From Melanopsichium pennsylvanicum (lineage: Eukaryota; Basidiomycota; Ustilaginomycetes; Ustilaginales), in the NCBI GenBank assembly GCA_900208305.1, contig OAPG01000003.1, forward strand, positions 310,001-374,000: a stretch of DNA of 64,000 nt, written 5' to 3'. The notes below the pieces were generated by a model. That model was not told the origin of the DNA and ran no database searches. It worked only from the letters and a program-made list of their open reading frames with translations. The position numbers and the translations under genes were made by a program. This document shows, in pieces, positions 29,734 through 40,284 of the stretch (its first letter is position 1; each line of letters starts with the position of its first letter).

Positions 29734-32700
29734 AACCTAAGCCAGCTCCGGGTGCTTGCCGCAGCATTCTGGGCAGCCCACCGGACCGACACTCCCGTCG
29801 TGGAGCAAGAGGGATCCGTTCTCCGGATCCATCGACACCCTACCTTACCAACCTACGAATGCTTGGTAAGCGTCGGCGACACGCAAGGCCTCGCCTTGCT
29901 CGATACCGGCGCCACCGCCTCTTTCATTACTCCCGAAATGGTCGCAACGGCCAACATTCCTACCCACTCCCTCCGTAAATCCGTCCACGCCACATTCCTC
30001 CAGGGCATGTCGGCCGCCATCAGTCGCCACGCGGCGGTGGATATCATCATCAACAACCACTGCATCACCTCACGCCACCGACTCTTCATCACCCCCATGA
30101 CCTCCCACAACGTGCTGTTGGGTATGGATTGGATCGAGGCCGCCAGGCCGGAGCCAAACTATACCCTCCGTACGTGGGACCTCCGGGTCCCCCACACCGT
30201 CACGGTGCCCTCCAACCCCAAACTCGAAAGGAACAAACTCCACAACTTGGTCGGCCGGCGACAGCTGGTCTCCACTGAGGAGGACTTGCTGGTCCTCCCA
30301 GAACCGGAAGAGGAGCTACTGCCCCTCCGAGCTTCCGCGACCGACCTCGCCGCCCTACCGCCAGAATACCGCGAGTACGCCGACGTCTTCAACGCCGAGA
30401 GGGCCGACCAACTGCCTCCCCACCGCCCACACGACCACGAGATCAACCTGGAGGCTGGCAAAACCCCTCCCTACGGCGCACTCTACTCCCTGTCGCACCG
30501 CAAACAAGAGGAGCTCCGGAACTACCTCCGGAAGATGCAGGCCATTGGCTTCATCCAACCGTCGAGTAGCCAAGCTGCCGCGCCCCTCCTTTTTGTACCA
30601 AAGAAGGACGGTCGCCTCCGGCCGTGCGTGGACTACTGCGCCCTCAACGCCATCACCGTCAAGGATCGCTACCCAATCCCCCTCATCTCCGAACACCTTG
30701 ATTGGCTGGCGACGGCCAAGATCTTCACTAAATTTGACCTGAAGGGTGCCTACAACCTCCTCCGGATCGCCCCCGGGCACGAATGGAAGACCGCATTCCG
30801 CACGCGCTACGGCAGCTACGAATACCTCGTCATGCCGTTCGGCCTCTGCAACGCTCCGGCGACCTTCCAACGGCTCATGAACCACGTGCTGTTGGATCTC
30901 TTAGACGTGTCCGTCATCGTATATCTGGACGACATCCTAGTCTTCTCCGACAACGAGGCCGACCACCACCACCACGTCTGCCAAGTGCTGGATCGATTAC
31001 GGAGGCATCAGCTGTATTGCGCTCCGGACAAATGCGAATTCCACACCGCCTCCGTCGAGTTCCTCGGCTACCTCGTCAGCCCCGACGGCCTCTCCATGGA
31101 CCCGACCAAGGTCAGTACAGTCTTGGAGTGGCCGCCACCACAGTCGATCCGACAGATCCAAGTCTTCCTCGGATTCGCCAACTTCTACCGTCGCTTCATC
31201 CGCCACTATTCTCGTGTAGCGGCCCCCCTCACCGACCTCCTGAAAGGAGGAGCCTCCGGAAAGGTAGATCTGCCCCCGGAAGCAACGGCAGCCTTCAACC
31301 GGCTGAAAGAAGCGTTCACCTCTGCCCCTATCCTCCGGCACTTCTCCCCAACGCTCTACACCGTCGTCAAAACAGACGCGAGCGATGCTGTGGTAGCCGC
31401 CGTGCTGTCGCAGTGGCACCCACAGCCGGGCGCCAACGCGAGCGCCGAGCCCAACAGCCGCTCGCACACCCTCCATCCTGTGGCATACTGGTCGCGAAAG
31501 ATGATCCCGGCGGAGCGTAACTACGAAATCCACGACAAGGAACTCCTGGCTATCGTAGACGCCTGCGGCGCTTGGAGACACTACCTCCATGGCCTCACCC
31601 AACCGTTCCTCATTTACACCAACCACCAGGCGCTCCAGTATTTTCAGACGAAGCGACAACTCAACCGTCGCCAAGCCCGCTGGCAAGCCGACCTGGCTGA
31701 GTTCGACTTCGTCCTCCACTACCGTCCGGGTAAGGAGGCCGTCCGCCCCAACGCTCTGAGTTGCCGGCACGACTTGTTCCCCGACGGACCGTCGCGCCCA
31801 GACCCCGCCAACCAAGCCACTCTCCTCCCTGCAAACTTGTTTGCAAGGGCAGCCGGCGTACACTCCTTGGACCCCCTGCCTACGGAGTGGATCGAAACCC
31901 TCCGGAAAGCAGCCAACCTCCCCCCAAACGTTGCCGTCCGCAATGGTGTCCCGTACACCACAGAGGGTCACGTCTACCTGCCACCCCAATTACGGGACAA
32001 GGCACTCCACCTACTGCACAACCACCCTACGGCGGGACATCCTGGCCGCAAGACAACCCTCCATCTCCTCCGCCAACGTTTTTACTGGCCAACCATGGTG
32101 CAGGACACCGACAGCTATGTCGCCTCTTGCGCGGCCTGCTGAGGGGCAAAACACCCCCGTCACAAACCCCACGGCTACCTTCTGTCAGCGGTCGCATGCC
32201 AGAGATCCGAATTCCCGTGAGAAAACGCGACTCGCCGGATTTCAGTGAGTTCCGGCGGTTAAGCGTGGCCTCAACGGATATCGAAGAGAATCCCGCGAGT
32301 GGCGATCTCTCGACGGATATCGGCTGACCGCTGGTGACACTCCGTACAGAGGTAACGCGGCAAGCTCGGACGGGGTACTCGGTCGACGCGAGTGTCACGA
32401 CGTCGACAGGATACTACTGGTGGCTGGTTAGACCTCAGCCGTTGTTGCTGGTGGGGATATGAGGGGCTGGTTGTGGTGCCAGGCCCGCGGTTGAGGTTCC
32501 GCCTGTAGTTGAAGTGCTACAGCGTCGATTGGGGTGTCGACGACATCTATATGTTGTTCTCCGTTCACCAACGGGGACACAGACTATATGGATCGCAATG
32601 AATGGTATTGCGATGTGCGACGTGTGAAGAGTATGATAAGTACGACGTACTGATAACTATGTGTGACTGAGATATAAGATAGAGTGGATGAGCTTCCGCT

Positions 32701-34099
32701 CATCCGATAGCGGGGAACAGAGTATTTATATATATGTATCGTGTGCGAGGTCCATCGGTACTGTACGACCTGCGTGCGTCGAGCTTGGACCCCCGCACGA
32801 TAAGACTGCCCCCTAGTCCTTCGGCAGGGTGCTTCCGAGCACGCCCGCGTGCTCCCTCTCCGTTGCCCCCTGGGCGTCGATTGGCCCACGTGTCGTTCCG
32901 GCGTGGCGTTAGTCGCCGCCATCGCAGATGCTCCCCTTGCCATCGATACCTTCGATCTCAGCCGATTCAACATCTCTGGTCTGCGCAGACCTCTTCCTTG
33001 GGACCCACTCCCGTGACACCTTCTCCTGTCGGTCCCTCCCGATCGGCCGTGGTCCACTATTACCATGGACCACATCACTGACCTCCCGCCCTCCCTTGCC
33101 AACGGCACCACCTACAACTCCATTCTTGTAGTCGTCGACCGCCTCACCAAGTTTGTGGTCTTCATTCCTGCAAACAAAACCGATACGGCGGAGACTTTGG
33201 CGTACCAGCTCCACCGCTACGTCTTTTCATACTTTGGCCTCCCGGACACCATTGTATCTGACCGAGGAACCACGTTTGTAGCTTCCGTTTGGACGGAACT
33301 CCTCCGGGCCCTCCGGATTAAAGGGTCTTACTTGTCGGCCTACCACCCTCAGACAAATGGCCAGACCGAGCGAGCCAACCAGACGCTGGAGTTGTTCCTC
33401 CGCTTCTATACGGCCTACGACCACAGCGACTGGGCAACCCTCCTGCCGACAGCCCAGCTCGCGCTGAACCAAAGACCGTCGGCGACCACAACCATCGCCC
33501 CGGCTATAGCTTGCTTCACGTTTGCACCTCGGGCACACCCCTCCATCCCCCCGGCCACCTGCAACGTTCCATCGGCGTATAAAGTGCGGGTGTGCCAGGA
33601 CGCCATCGCCAAAGCCAACCTTGCCGTCGCGAAGTGGTTTAACCGTCGCAGGAGCAACGTCTTGTTCCGCCGGGGGGACCTGGTGCTCCTCCGTACCAAG
33701 CACCTCCGCAGCGACCGACCCTCCCACAAGCTCTCCAACCCCCTCGCCGGCCCGTTCAAAGTCGACGAGGTGATTAGCGACCGAGCCTACCGACTCCTCC
33801 TGCCTCCGTCGTGGAAGGTCCACCCCGTCTTTCACGTACAGATGCTGGAGCCATACCCCGACGGAGTCAGGGAGTCCAGCGACGCCCCCCAACCGACTAC
33901 TCTGGAGGACGACTACGCCGATTTCGAAGTCGAGGGCGTATTGGACTCCCGCCGCCGCGCCGGACGCCTACAGTACAAGGTCTCCTGGGTAGGGTACCCC
34001 CCAAGCTGGGTCCCGGCGGAAGACGTGGACCGCGCCCCGGATCTGGTCGCTGTGTACCACGCCGCGAACCCGACCAAGCCTGCCCCTACCCGGCGCTAG
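29695..34099 (+). pseudogene. pol: chromovirus pol: PR, RT, RNase H, integrase, chromodomain (disrupted)
   Basis: Entered by -1 frameshift. Domains in order: aspartic protease (LLDTGATASF, about 29900), reverse transcriptase (KKDGRLRPCVDYCALN; FTKFDLKGAYN; YLDD at about 30920), RNase H (VVKTDASDA; HDKELLAIVDA), integrase HHCC finger (GHPGRK...C-A-A-C). A TGA follows at 32140-32142 and a foreign repeat at about 32190-33020. Coding resumes in another register at about 33030 (PPDRPW, then MDHITDL) with the DDE core (ITDL, VSDRG, GQTERAN) and a C-terminal chromodomain (FEVEGVLDSRRR...YKVSWVGY). Changes from family consensus include Asp to Asn in the usual YTDH motif (YTNH) and Arg to Cys in YRALN (YCALN). 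Together these make the copy inactive in cis. Confidence 0.9.
32190..33020 (+). mobile_element. nested nonautonomous repeat inserted in integrase
   Basis: About 830 bp of non-pol sequence separates the integrase zinc finger from the catalytic core; the edges are approximate. Pol-like sequence on the left ends near CTTCTGTCAGCGG, and pol resumes after CTTCTCCTGTCGG, which may contain a short duplicated target. The segment 32334-32720 aligns by eye with 36548-36960 beyond the 3' LTR: GTGACACTCCGTACAGAGGT against GTGAACACTCCGTTCAGCGG, GTTGAGGTTCCGCCT in both, and ATAGAGTGGATGAGC in both. It is therefore a relative of the repeat that hosts the chromovirus. No transposase is encoded. Confidence 0.7.
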
Positions 34100-34278
34100 G
34101 CACGGATACGAGCGACGGTCGCCGTCGGGAGACCCCCCGCCGGAGCCAAAACCCCTCCGGTCCCCGACCTCTTGGCTAGGAGACCCGGTCGGGCTCCCCT
34201 CACCCCCACTCCCACACACGGACACACACACACGCAAGCGACAGAAAAAACAAGTGCATTCGAATAAGGGCCCCGGGG

Positions 34279-35513
34279 CTAGTCCCTCAGGAAGCCCTCC
34301 AACCACGCCCAGACCACGTCCACCTGCTGTCGCGTGTTCTGCGACAGCTGCTGGATCTCGCTGATCCGGCGGAGCTCTCGCTTGCCGCCGGTCCTCAGCG
34401 ACTCTGCCAGCAACAGCGCAGCCACGTCGGCCAGCCCCTGTTGAAATAACTCAGTCCCCTCCTGCACCCCGTGGAAGAGGGACTTGGCACGCCTTACGGC
34501 CGCACCCAGGTCCCCCAGGCCCGTAGCGGACTCCCCCGGCTGGCCTTGGGCCCGCGCGCAAGTGCGGCGCCGCTCTCGGGCAGCCTCGGCTGGACGGTCG
34601 GGGCGGGACCTAGCTCGCTTGCGAGCCGCCTCCCGCTCCCGACCCACCGCGCCCACCCGAGCCACCTCCTCCCTCAATTCCTCCTCCCCCTCCGGGATCT
34701 CGCCAAGTGTCCTCAGCGACAACCTGACGTTGGGGTGGGGGCGGCGACGCCAACCGACCCCCCCGGACCTCCACCTCTCAAGCAAGCACGCGTAAACCCT
34801 CATTTGGAGGGGACCTTGGGCGCCGCCAAGTGGGGGGACTGTCGGGGAAAACAAAAGGAAGAACAAGAGTCAGCCGACCACCCAATACATCGCGACAGAC
34901 GCCCGACGGAAATACTTACCGCGCATATCCGCGTCGCAGGGTTGCCCGTGCTGCCCCTGACACCGACGGCAGCGGAGATCGCCTCCTGCCCGCTCACAGG
35001 CAACGCCGGCGCATACGCAGGCGTAGCAATTGCCCCACGTCTCGGCCCATAGCGGGGCAAGATCTGTCGTATTGGCCACGGAAACACAAACGTCAGTAGC
35101 GATCCCAATCAACACAGCAATGGAACAAATACTTACCATCACCAACAAGTTCCGGAGTGATCTTGATGGGAACCAAAGGACGCGACCACGGCATCAAATT
35201 CCGGGGCGCCAGGACAAGGGAAGTGGTGGAGGAAGGATTGACCGACGGATCGGCAGACTGTTGACGCACGGCGTGCTCGTGGCGGCCCGAGTTGGCCCCC
35301 CGGGAAAGGTGAGCACGCGGGGAGCGGCGCACCCCCCGGATGGGACCAGCGGAGGTCTCCGACGGCCGATCTGTCGTAATCGAAACAAGGGGGAGGGAAC
35401 AAATGTCAGTAACCCATTCCACGGCACCGACAGGTGGTTGTCAGACCCTCTGGGCCCCCCATCCACAACCGAACCACGACGGAACCACGACCGACTCACC
35501 TCCAGAAGCGGGT

Positions 35514-35549
<36 letters not shown>

Positions 35550-35677
35550 GCTGCTGCTGCTGCTGCCGACGCTGCCGCCGTCACGGACGTAGGCGATGGT
35601 GGGGGAACGGTACTGATGTTGGCCGACGGGTTGTCGGCCGGGGAATCCATGATAGCGTCTGCTGGTGACGACGACAT
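34279..35677 (-). CDS. antisense four-exon gene carried by the chromovirus (Cys-rich protein)
   Basis: Exons 35677-35500, 35370-35137, 35063-34920 and 34838-34279 total 1116 nt, 371 aa. Introns of 129, 73 and 81 nt have donors GTGAGT, GTAAGT and GTAAGT, acceptors ending CGACAG, and all three are phase 1; every exon is open only in the frame this predicts. The protein starts MSSSPADAIMDSP, has an Ala/Thr run from a GTT-type trinucleotide repeat, a Pro/Ser/Arg-rich middle, a seven-Cys motif (Cys 150, 153, 155, 160, 169, 172, 180; CYACVCAGVAC...CRRCQGQHGQPC) that could bind zinc, then an Arg/Glu-rich coiled-coil tail. A TATA-like ATATAAGG lies about 65 bp upstream (35738-35745). It is transcribed toward pol, opposite to the genomic RNA. 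Function unknown; I recognise no family. Confidence 0.72.
35515..35567. repeat. GTT/GCT trinucleotide repeat in the antisense gene
   Basis: (TTG)n followed by (CTG)n on the plus strand. It encodes the Thr and Ala runs near residues 38-56 of the antisense protein. Copy number should be variable between element copies. Confidence 0.85.
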
Positions 35678-35737
35678 TGCGAAGGGGGAATGGGGAAGAA
35701 TGGGGGAAATCGAGAAGGAAGACCCGTCGACGCCAAT

Positions 35738-35745
35738 CCTTATAT
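35738..35745 (-). promoter_or_regulatory. TATA-like box of the antisense gene
   Basis: ATATAAGG on the minus strand, 61-68 bp before the ATG at 35677 and about 235 bp inside the 3' LTR boundary. It is a plausible core promoter for antisense transcription, judged by position only. Confidence 0.45.
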
Positions 35746-35978
35746 CCCCCCTCGATAGCTACGCACGAGCAATGGCGCACAGTCAATTCCGCCGGTCCAA
35801 GGCATTGTGGGTGGTATTGCCTCATTGCTGCGCATCCGCGATTAAATTGCCGAGACGAGCGTCGCGACTTGTACAGAGAGGCGTCCCTGGCGCGGATTAA
35901 GGTTGGGGGAGTACGACCCCCCTCGCCCTCCTGTCCTATCAGCCGCCTGGGGACCAGTCGGCCTGAACCGGGGGGTAA

Positions 35979-36410
35979 TGTTAGTGCCTACCAACCGGAG
36001 TCCAAAGAGGGGGTGCTCGGCCCCCCTCCCGATTGAGCGATCGTCGTGATCGGGCCCCGACCGACCCTCTCCGGACCCCTCGCAGCGGAGCGGTCGGCCT
36101 GACACGATCCTCCTACCGCCCAACCGCGGCTGGCCCCTCCGTACGTAAAATACGACCGTCGGCAACCTAACATTGTAACGCCGCGGTGGGAAGTGACCGA
36201 TAGCTCCTGTACCTTACCACCCCGCCCCCCGCCTGACATGAGGTTGCCTCCGGACCTCGTCGCATGTATTACTTAGTTAGCTCTATAGCAACGCAGTAGT
36301 GTGCTCTGACCCCCGACCGCCTGTGTCGCCCACGCCTACGACCTCTCCGTACCCGTAGACTCCATCCCGGCTGTAGCCGCCCGCGGTATCTAGACCCTAC
36401 AGCCTTAACA
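35979..36410 (+). repeat. 3' LTR (432 bp)
   Basis: Same length and termini as the 5' LTR. It keeps TCG (on one strand or the other) at the three positions where the 5' copy has TTG/CAA. It is preceded by a GGGGGG-containing purine-rich tract suitable for plus-strand priming. Confidence 0.97.
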
Positions 36411-37330
36411 GGTTTTATTGTGTTTTGTTTGATATCCGGTGAAATCTGGGGTTTTATTGTGTTTCATAATGAAACCTGCTGGAAATGCGTTCTCTATCTG
36501 GTTTCACTCTGAGACCTGCTGGAACCGTCCCAAGTTGACTAGCCCCCGTGAACACTCCGTTCAGCGGTAGTGCGGCTTGTCTAGATGATTGTGTGACCTG
36601 CGCTACGCACAAGTGTCCTTAATGCACACACCAATCAATGTCTACAATGTCTCCTGCAAACTTGGGAGCTGTTGTTGCTGTCTGATAGGCTTACGGTGTG
36701 GGTTCTGTTGCCGCAGTTGAGGTTCCGCCTACAGTGTAGGTGCTGTAGTGTCAGTAGAGGTGCTGACAGTTGTCAAGTGTGTTTGGTTTCTGGACACAAA
36801 CACTGTAATGCTGCAATACCTGGTGATTGCAGCGGAGACAAGAAGTAGGTACTGAGAAACTTATAACATATAACTAAGGTAATGAATCATAGAGTGGATG
36901 AGCCCTGCTCCTCCACAATTGAAACAAAAGCCCTCTTATATCTATCAAGCCCTGCTTGAAGTTCTGATCAGGATCCCTCTTATCAGGGACCTCCTTATTG
37001 GTGGTTAGTCTCCCTAGCTGCCTTGTGTCTGTGTACATTGGATTTGGCCCCCATGCTTATCAGTGCTGGCTACCAGAGCCAGTAGCTGCCTATTGCTTGA
37101 CCCCAAATCCTACTGAGCCTGTTATCTGGGCCCTCTGTACCTGCAGGAGATCCTTCCAACTCTTGTAGCGGCTGTCTATGTCCTCTGGTACCTGTTCACG
37201 GCTTCCAGCAATTGTCCAACCAAAATCGGCTGGAAACCCACCTTTTACCGGGACTCAATACAAAACCCAATAAAACCAAGGGTTTCATCCGGACTCATTC
37301 TGAGTCCCTGTAACACCTGCTTCACGCCAA
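36411..37330 (+). repeat. right part of the older smut repeat
   Basis: Contains the counterpart of the left arm (36430-36780), the segment shared with the nested insert (36548-36960) and, near 37240-37310, an inverted echo of its own beginning (GGGTTTCATCCGGA against TCCGGTGAAATCTGGGG). This suggests a roughly 0.9-kb element with terminal inverted repeats. No coding capacity is seen. Confidence 0.55.
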
Positions 37331-37973
37331 ACAAGTTAACCTGAGGTTCCAAACTTAGCGCAGACAACAACTGTGTTGATTGTCATTGTCCACATTGCTA
37401 CTAAAGTCTCTTGCTTGGATCAACCTTGACCTCTAAATTATAGCTCCTGGAAGGGAAAATCTGGACAGCATCCTTGCAGAAGCCTCACCATGTGATTGCT
37501 CCGCCAGTTTCAAACACGGCAATGTCCGCAGGGCAAAGCCCCACTTTCATATGAGTTTTCCGGTCTAACATTTACCTTCTTTTTGTTCGCTCTGACACCT
37601 GAGCGATGCGAGGTGCAGGGTCACTATCAGATAGCCACAATCGCCGTTTGCGTCATCGCGGAACTCGGAACACACGCCAAAAAAATTCCACATTCGCCAA
37701 AACTTTGCAGATCGCAAACTTGCTTTTTTTGTTCCGTATGCTAAAGCCTTTCGATCAAGAGGCTCCACCACCATAGCCCATCTTTGCAACACCACTGAAC
37801 AAGCCGCAACCTCATAAGCACTTCATATACCAGCGTCTTCTTCGTTCTACATATAGCGCATCAAGTCGACCAAGAACATCGCCAGTACGCGCTAACTTTC
37901 AACCCCAAACTTATCTTGGGATCGCTCAACACTTGCTCACTTTTCTTCATTCATTCACAAAAGTAAAGCAAAA
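37331..37973 (+). other. intergenic region and Hap5 promoter
   Basis: 643 bp between repeat DNA and the Hap5-like gene. One short frame (37496-37744) is not protein-like. No element is assigned. Confidence 0.4.
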
Positions 37974-39074
37974 ATGACCGAAAAGCGTCCTCGAGCATCT
38001 TCAAACGCATCTCACGACCTCGGATCTACCCATCAATCCCCTGCCATATCCCACGAGCATGCTCCCAGCAGCAATGCGGCACCCTCCAGCAGCCGGGCTG
38101 CTTCAGCCCTCCCAGCATCCGGTCCCCTTGTCCACGCTTGCCAAGACCTTGACGACTTTCAAGCGTCGTTCTGGCGCTATCAGATGGACCTTGTCGAACA
38201 AGGTGGTGATGCTGATGGCAACATAGTTGATTTCAAATCAGGTCTTCCTACCCAAGGTCAACTTCCTCTTGCGAGGATCAAGAAGGTCATGAAGTCAGAT
38301 GATCAAGTCAAGATGATCTCTGCAGAAGCGCCTATCCTCTTTGCGCGAGCGTGCGAGATCTTTATATCAGACCTTACTTGCAGAGCTTTTCTAATTGCAG
38401 AGGAGCATAAGAGGCGGACAATCCAGAGGAGTGATATTGCAGGGGCTATTGGCAGGTCGGATTTGTTTGATTTCTTGATTGACATCGTGCCCAGGCATGA
38501 AAGTGTGCCCAGTAGCCGACTGCCTGGCGGAGGAGCGGCCAAGAGGGAGAAAACAGGTGAAGGCAAGCGGATCCGTCGCTCGAATGCGGCTGGTGCTAGC
38601 AAGTCGAGGCAGCAAGACGTTGCGTCGGACAGCGTGTTGCACGTCACTTCGGCAGGGTATAGCGAGCAAGCTAGCGGTGGAGCAGCGAGCGAGAGCTTCA
38701 ACATCCCCAACACCGGCGTCACTGGCGATAACAACAACAACATGGCACACTGGATTCATGACACGAGCACCGACGAGTATTCGTCTCAGCCAGATCTGAA
38801 CCACGGCGCTCCTTACCACGCTCATGACTCACACCATCACGCCGGCACACCCACCCACAGTCACCACAGTGCACCTCACGGGTCACACGATCACGCGCAC
38901 CACCATGGACACAGCCACCATGCAGGGCACCACAGTGGTCATCATTCGCACCATCATTCACCGCTAGAATATGTCGCGTCGAATGCGGGCACACCAATTA
39001 GCAACGGTGCTGGAAGCGCAGGCGGCGGTGGCGCTGCGCCGTGGTCGCATACTGCTTTCTCTGGGTTCTCTTAA
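37974..39074 (+). CDS. hap5: CCAAT-binding factor subunit Hap5 / NF-YC
   Basis: 366 aa, no intron. Residues about 55-170 form the NF-YC histone fold: FWRYQMDLVEQ, LPLARIKKVMKSDDQVKMISAEAP, FARACEIFISDLTCRAFLIAEEHKRRTIQRSDI and DLFDFLIDIVPR. This subunit pairs with Hap3 (NF-YB) and, with Hap2, binds CCAAT boxes; in fungi the complex controls respiration, iron and redox genes in the nucleus. The N-terminus is Ser/Ala-rich. The C-terminal part is unusually His-rich (residues about 280-330, with HHHGHSHHAGHHSGHHS-type runs), which could bind metal, and ends in Gly/Ala-rich sequence. Family assignment is firm; metal binding is speculation. Confidence 0.93.
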   Translation: MTEKRPRASSNASHDLGSTHQSPAISHEHAPSSNAAPSSSRAASALPASGPLVHACQDLDDFQASFWRYQMDLVEQGGDADGNIVDFKSGLPTQGQLPLARIKKVMKSDDQVKMISAEAPILFARACEIFISDLTCRAFLIAEEHKRRTIQRSDIAGAIGRSDLFDFLIDIVPRHESVPSSRLPGGGAAKREKTGEGKRIRRSNAAGASKSRQQDVASDSVLHVTSAGYSEQASGGAASESFNIPNTGVTGDNNNNMAHWIHDTSTDEYSSQPDLNHGAPYHAHDSHHHAGTPTHSHHSAPHGSHDHAHHHGHSHHAGHHSGHHSHHHSPLEYVASNAGTPISNGAGSAGGGGAAPWSHTAFSGFS

Positions 39075-40284
39075 TTTCGCAGACCTTCTCTTTACCGCCT
39101 TGATTCTCTCTCCTAAGCTGTAAAGGCGGATTTTCGCCAGACTTTTCTCACCGCCATCTTCAGCTAAACCATTTCTGTAACAACACATGTATAGAAAGCC
39201 TTGTACTTTGGACGACTATATCGGCTTACAAAGCTCGAGAACGTCTCATCGCCTGGATAACCATCAATGTATTTACTTGTATCATCAATCGCACAGCCCG
39301 TCATTGTTGCTAGAGCATGCTGAAGGTGGTTGTTTTCGGACATGAAAGAAAGATGCCTCTCGGTTTCCTGTGGCATGAATTGCTTTGTCTATTGACGTAT
39401 TTTCTCCGCCTTTATTTTTGCGTTTATATCTTTTCTTCTCCCGGGTATTTTCATTTGGCATCAGGTATTCCACAAAAACACCCAAAGCAACATACTTGAC
39501 AGCAAGAGAATCCTGTTGTTCGGGCGTCGTGCTTGATTACAGCAGCTACTCAGGCATCCTCAGGTGGCCATCATTTTATTTGGCTCCAGTAAAGTACTTG
39601 CATGTTCAAATGTGAAGTTTAGACAGGCACAGTCGGCTGGCCTTTAAAAGTTTGGCTTTTGACCTCAACATGCACGGAAAACGCGGGGAAATAGTATACT
39701 GTGAAATAATTTAGTATGATAATTTCTCTACACAGCTGAGCTGCCATCACCTCTTTATAGAATCAGCGTCTGTGAAGGAGCAACGAGCCTCAACTATTAA
39801 TATTTGACACCGGCTTGGTTCGGCGCTGGGTTTTCATCAAGGCTGCGGTTTTCGAGGTCAATGTTGCCCAATCATCAGCGCTTTGTTCGTCACGAATGCT
39901 GTAAAAAAGCTCATCATGGTCCAGGTCTTTGGTGTGGTCACGCGGGAAAATCGCAATAAAATTGTCCGTCAACTTGTGCGCATTTCGATAGGGTCCAGCA
40001 TTGCTCTCTAACTACGTTAGCTCTCGCCCACACCGCACGGTGTACGCTTTTCTTCTCTCTTGCAGATGGGGTACAAATAACTTATCAGCACAGCACATCC
40101 ACTTCACATGTATGTGCGCCTCATCCATCCCATTCGTCCATCCTCCGTCCCTCTCTTCCTCCCTTCCTCAATTCCTCCCATGCTTCCATCGTTCCTTCGT
40201 CCTTTTCTCCCTTCCTGCCTTTCTCCCTTCGCAGCATAACGAAAATATCTCTTGAAAACAACACGAAAGCACACGGTGGCTACA
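39075..40284. other. 1.2-kb intergenic region, no gene recognised
   Basis: Between Hap5 and the MpaB-like gene. Overlapping short frames occur on both strands. The last 150 bp are pyrimidine-rich, consistent with a fungal promoter or 5' leader. Confidence 0.4.

Larger units (their letters stand above)
27992..36410 (+). mobile_element. Ty3/gypsy chromovirus LTR retrotransposon (8.4 kb)
   Basis: The boundaries are exact: two 432-bp LTRs with TGTTA...TAACA termini and a perfect 5-bp target duplication GGTTT at 27987-27991 and 36411-36415. The order is LTR, gag with zinc knuckle, -1 frameshift signal, protease, reverse transcriptase, RNase H, integrase, chromodomain, antisense gene, purine-rich tract (about 35968-35978), LTR. 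Domain order RT-RH-IN plus the C-terminal chromodomain define a chromovirus. A primer-binding site could not be matched to a tRNA. LTR identity (429/432) indicates recent insertion, but gag carries a stop, pol carries a stop and integrase is split by another repeat, so this copy is not autonomous. It is clearly GC-richer than its flanks. Confidence 0.95.

Noticed and set aside
30355..31989. Long minus-strand frames opposite pol (for example 30997-31989)
   Set aside because: They overlap conserved RT and RNase H codons completely. GC-rich codon use of pol keeps the opposite frame open; no domain features.
35500..35677. Trinucleotide repeat as a CRISPR-like or minisatellite array
   Set aside because: Pure (GTT)n/(GCT)n with no spacers; it is a coding microsatellite in exon 1 of the antisense gene.
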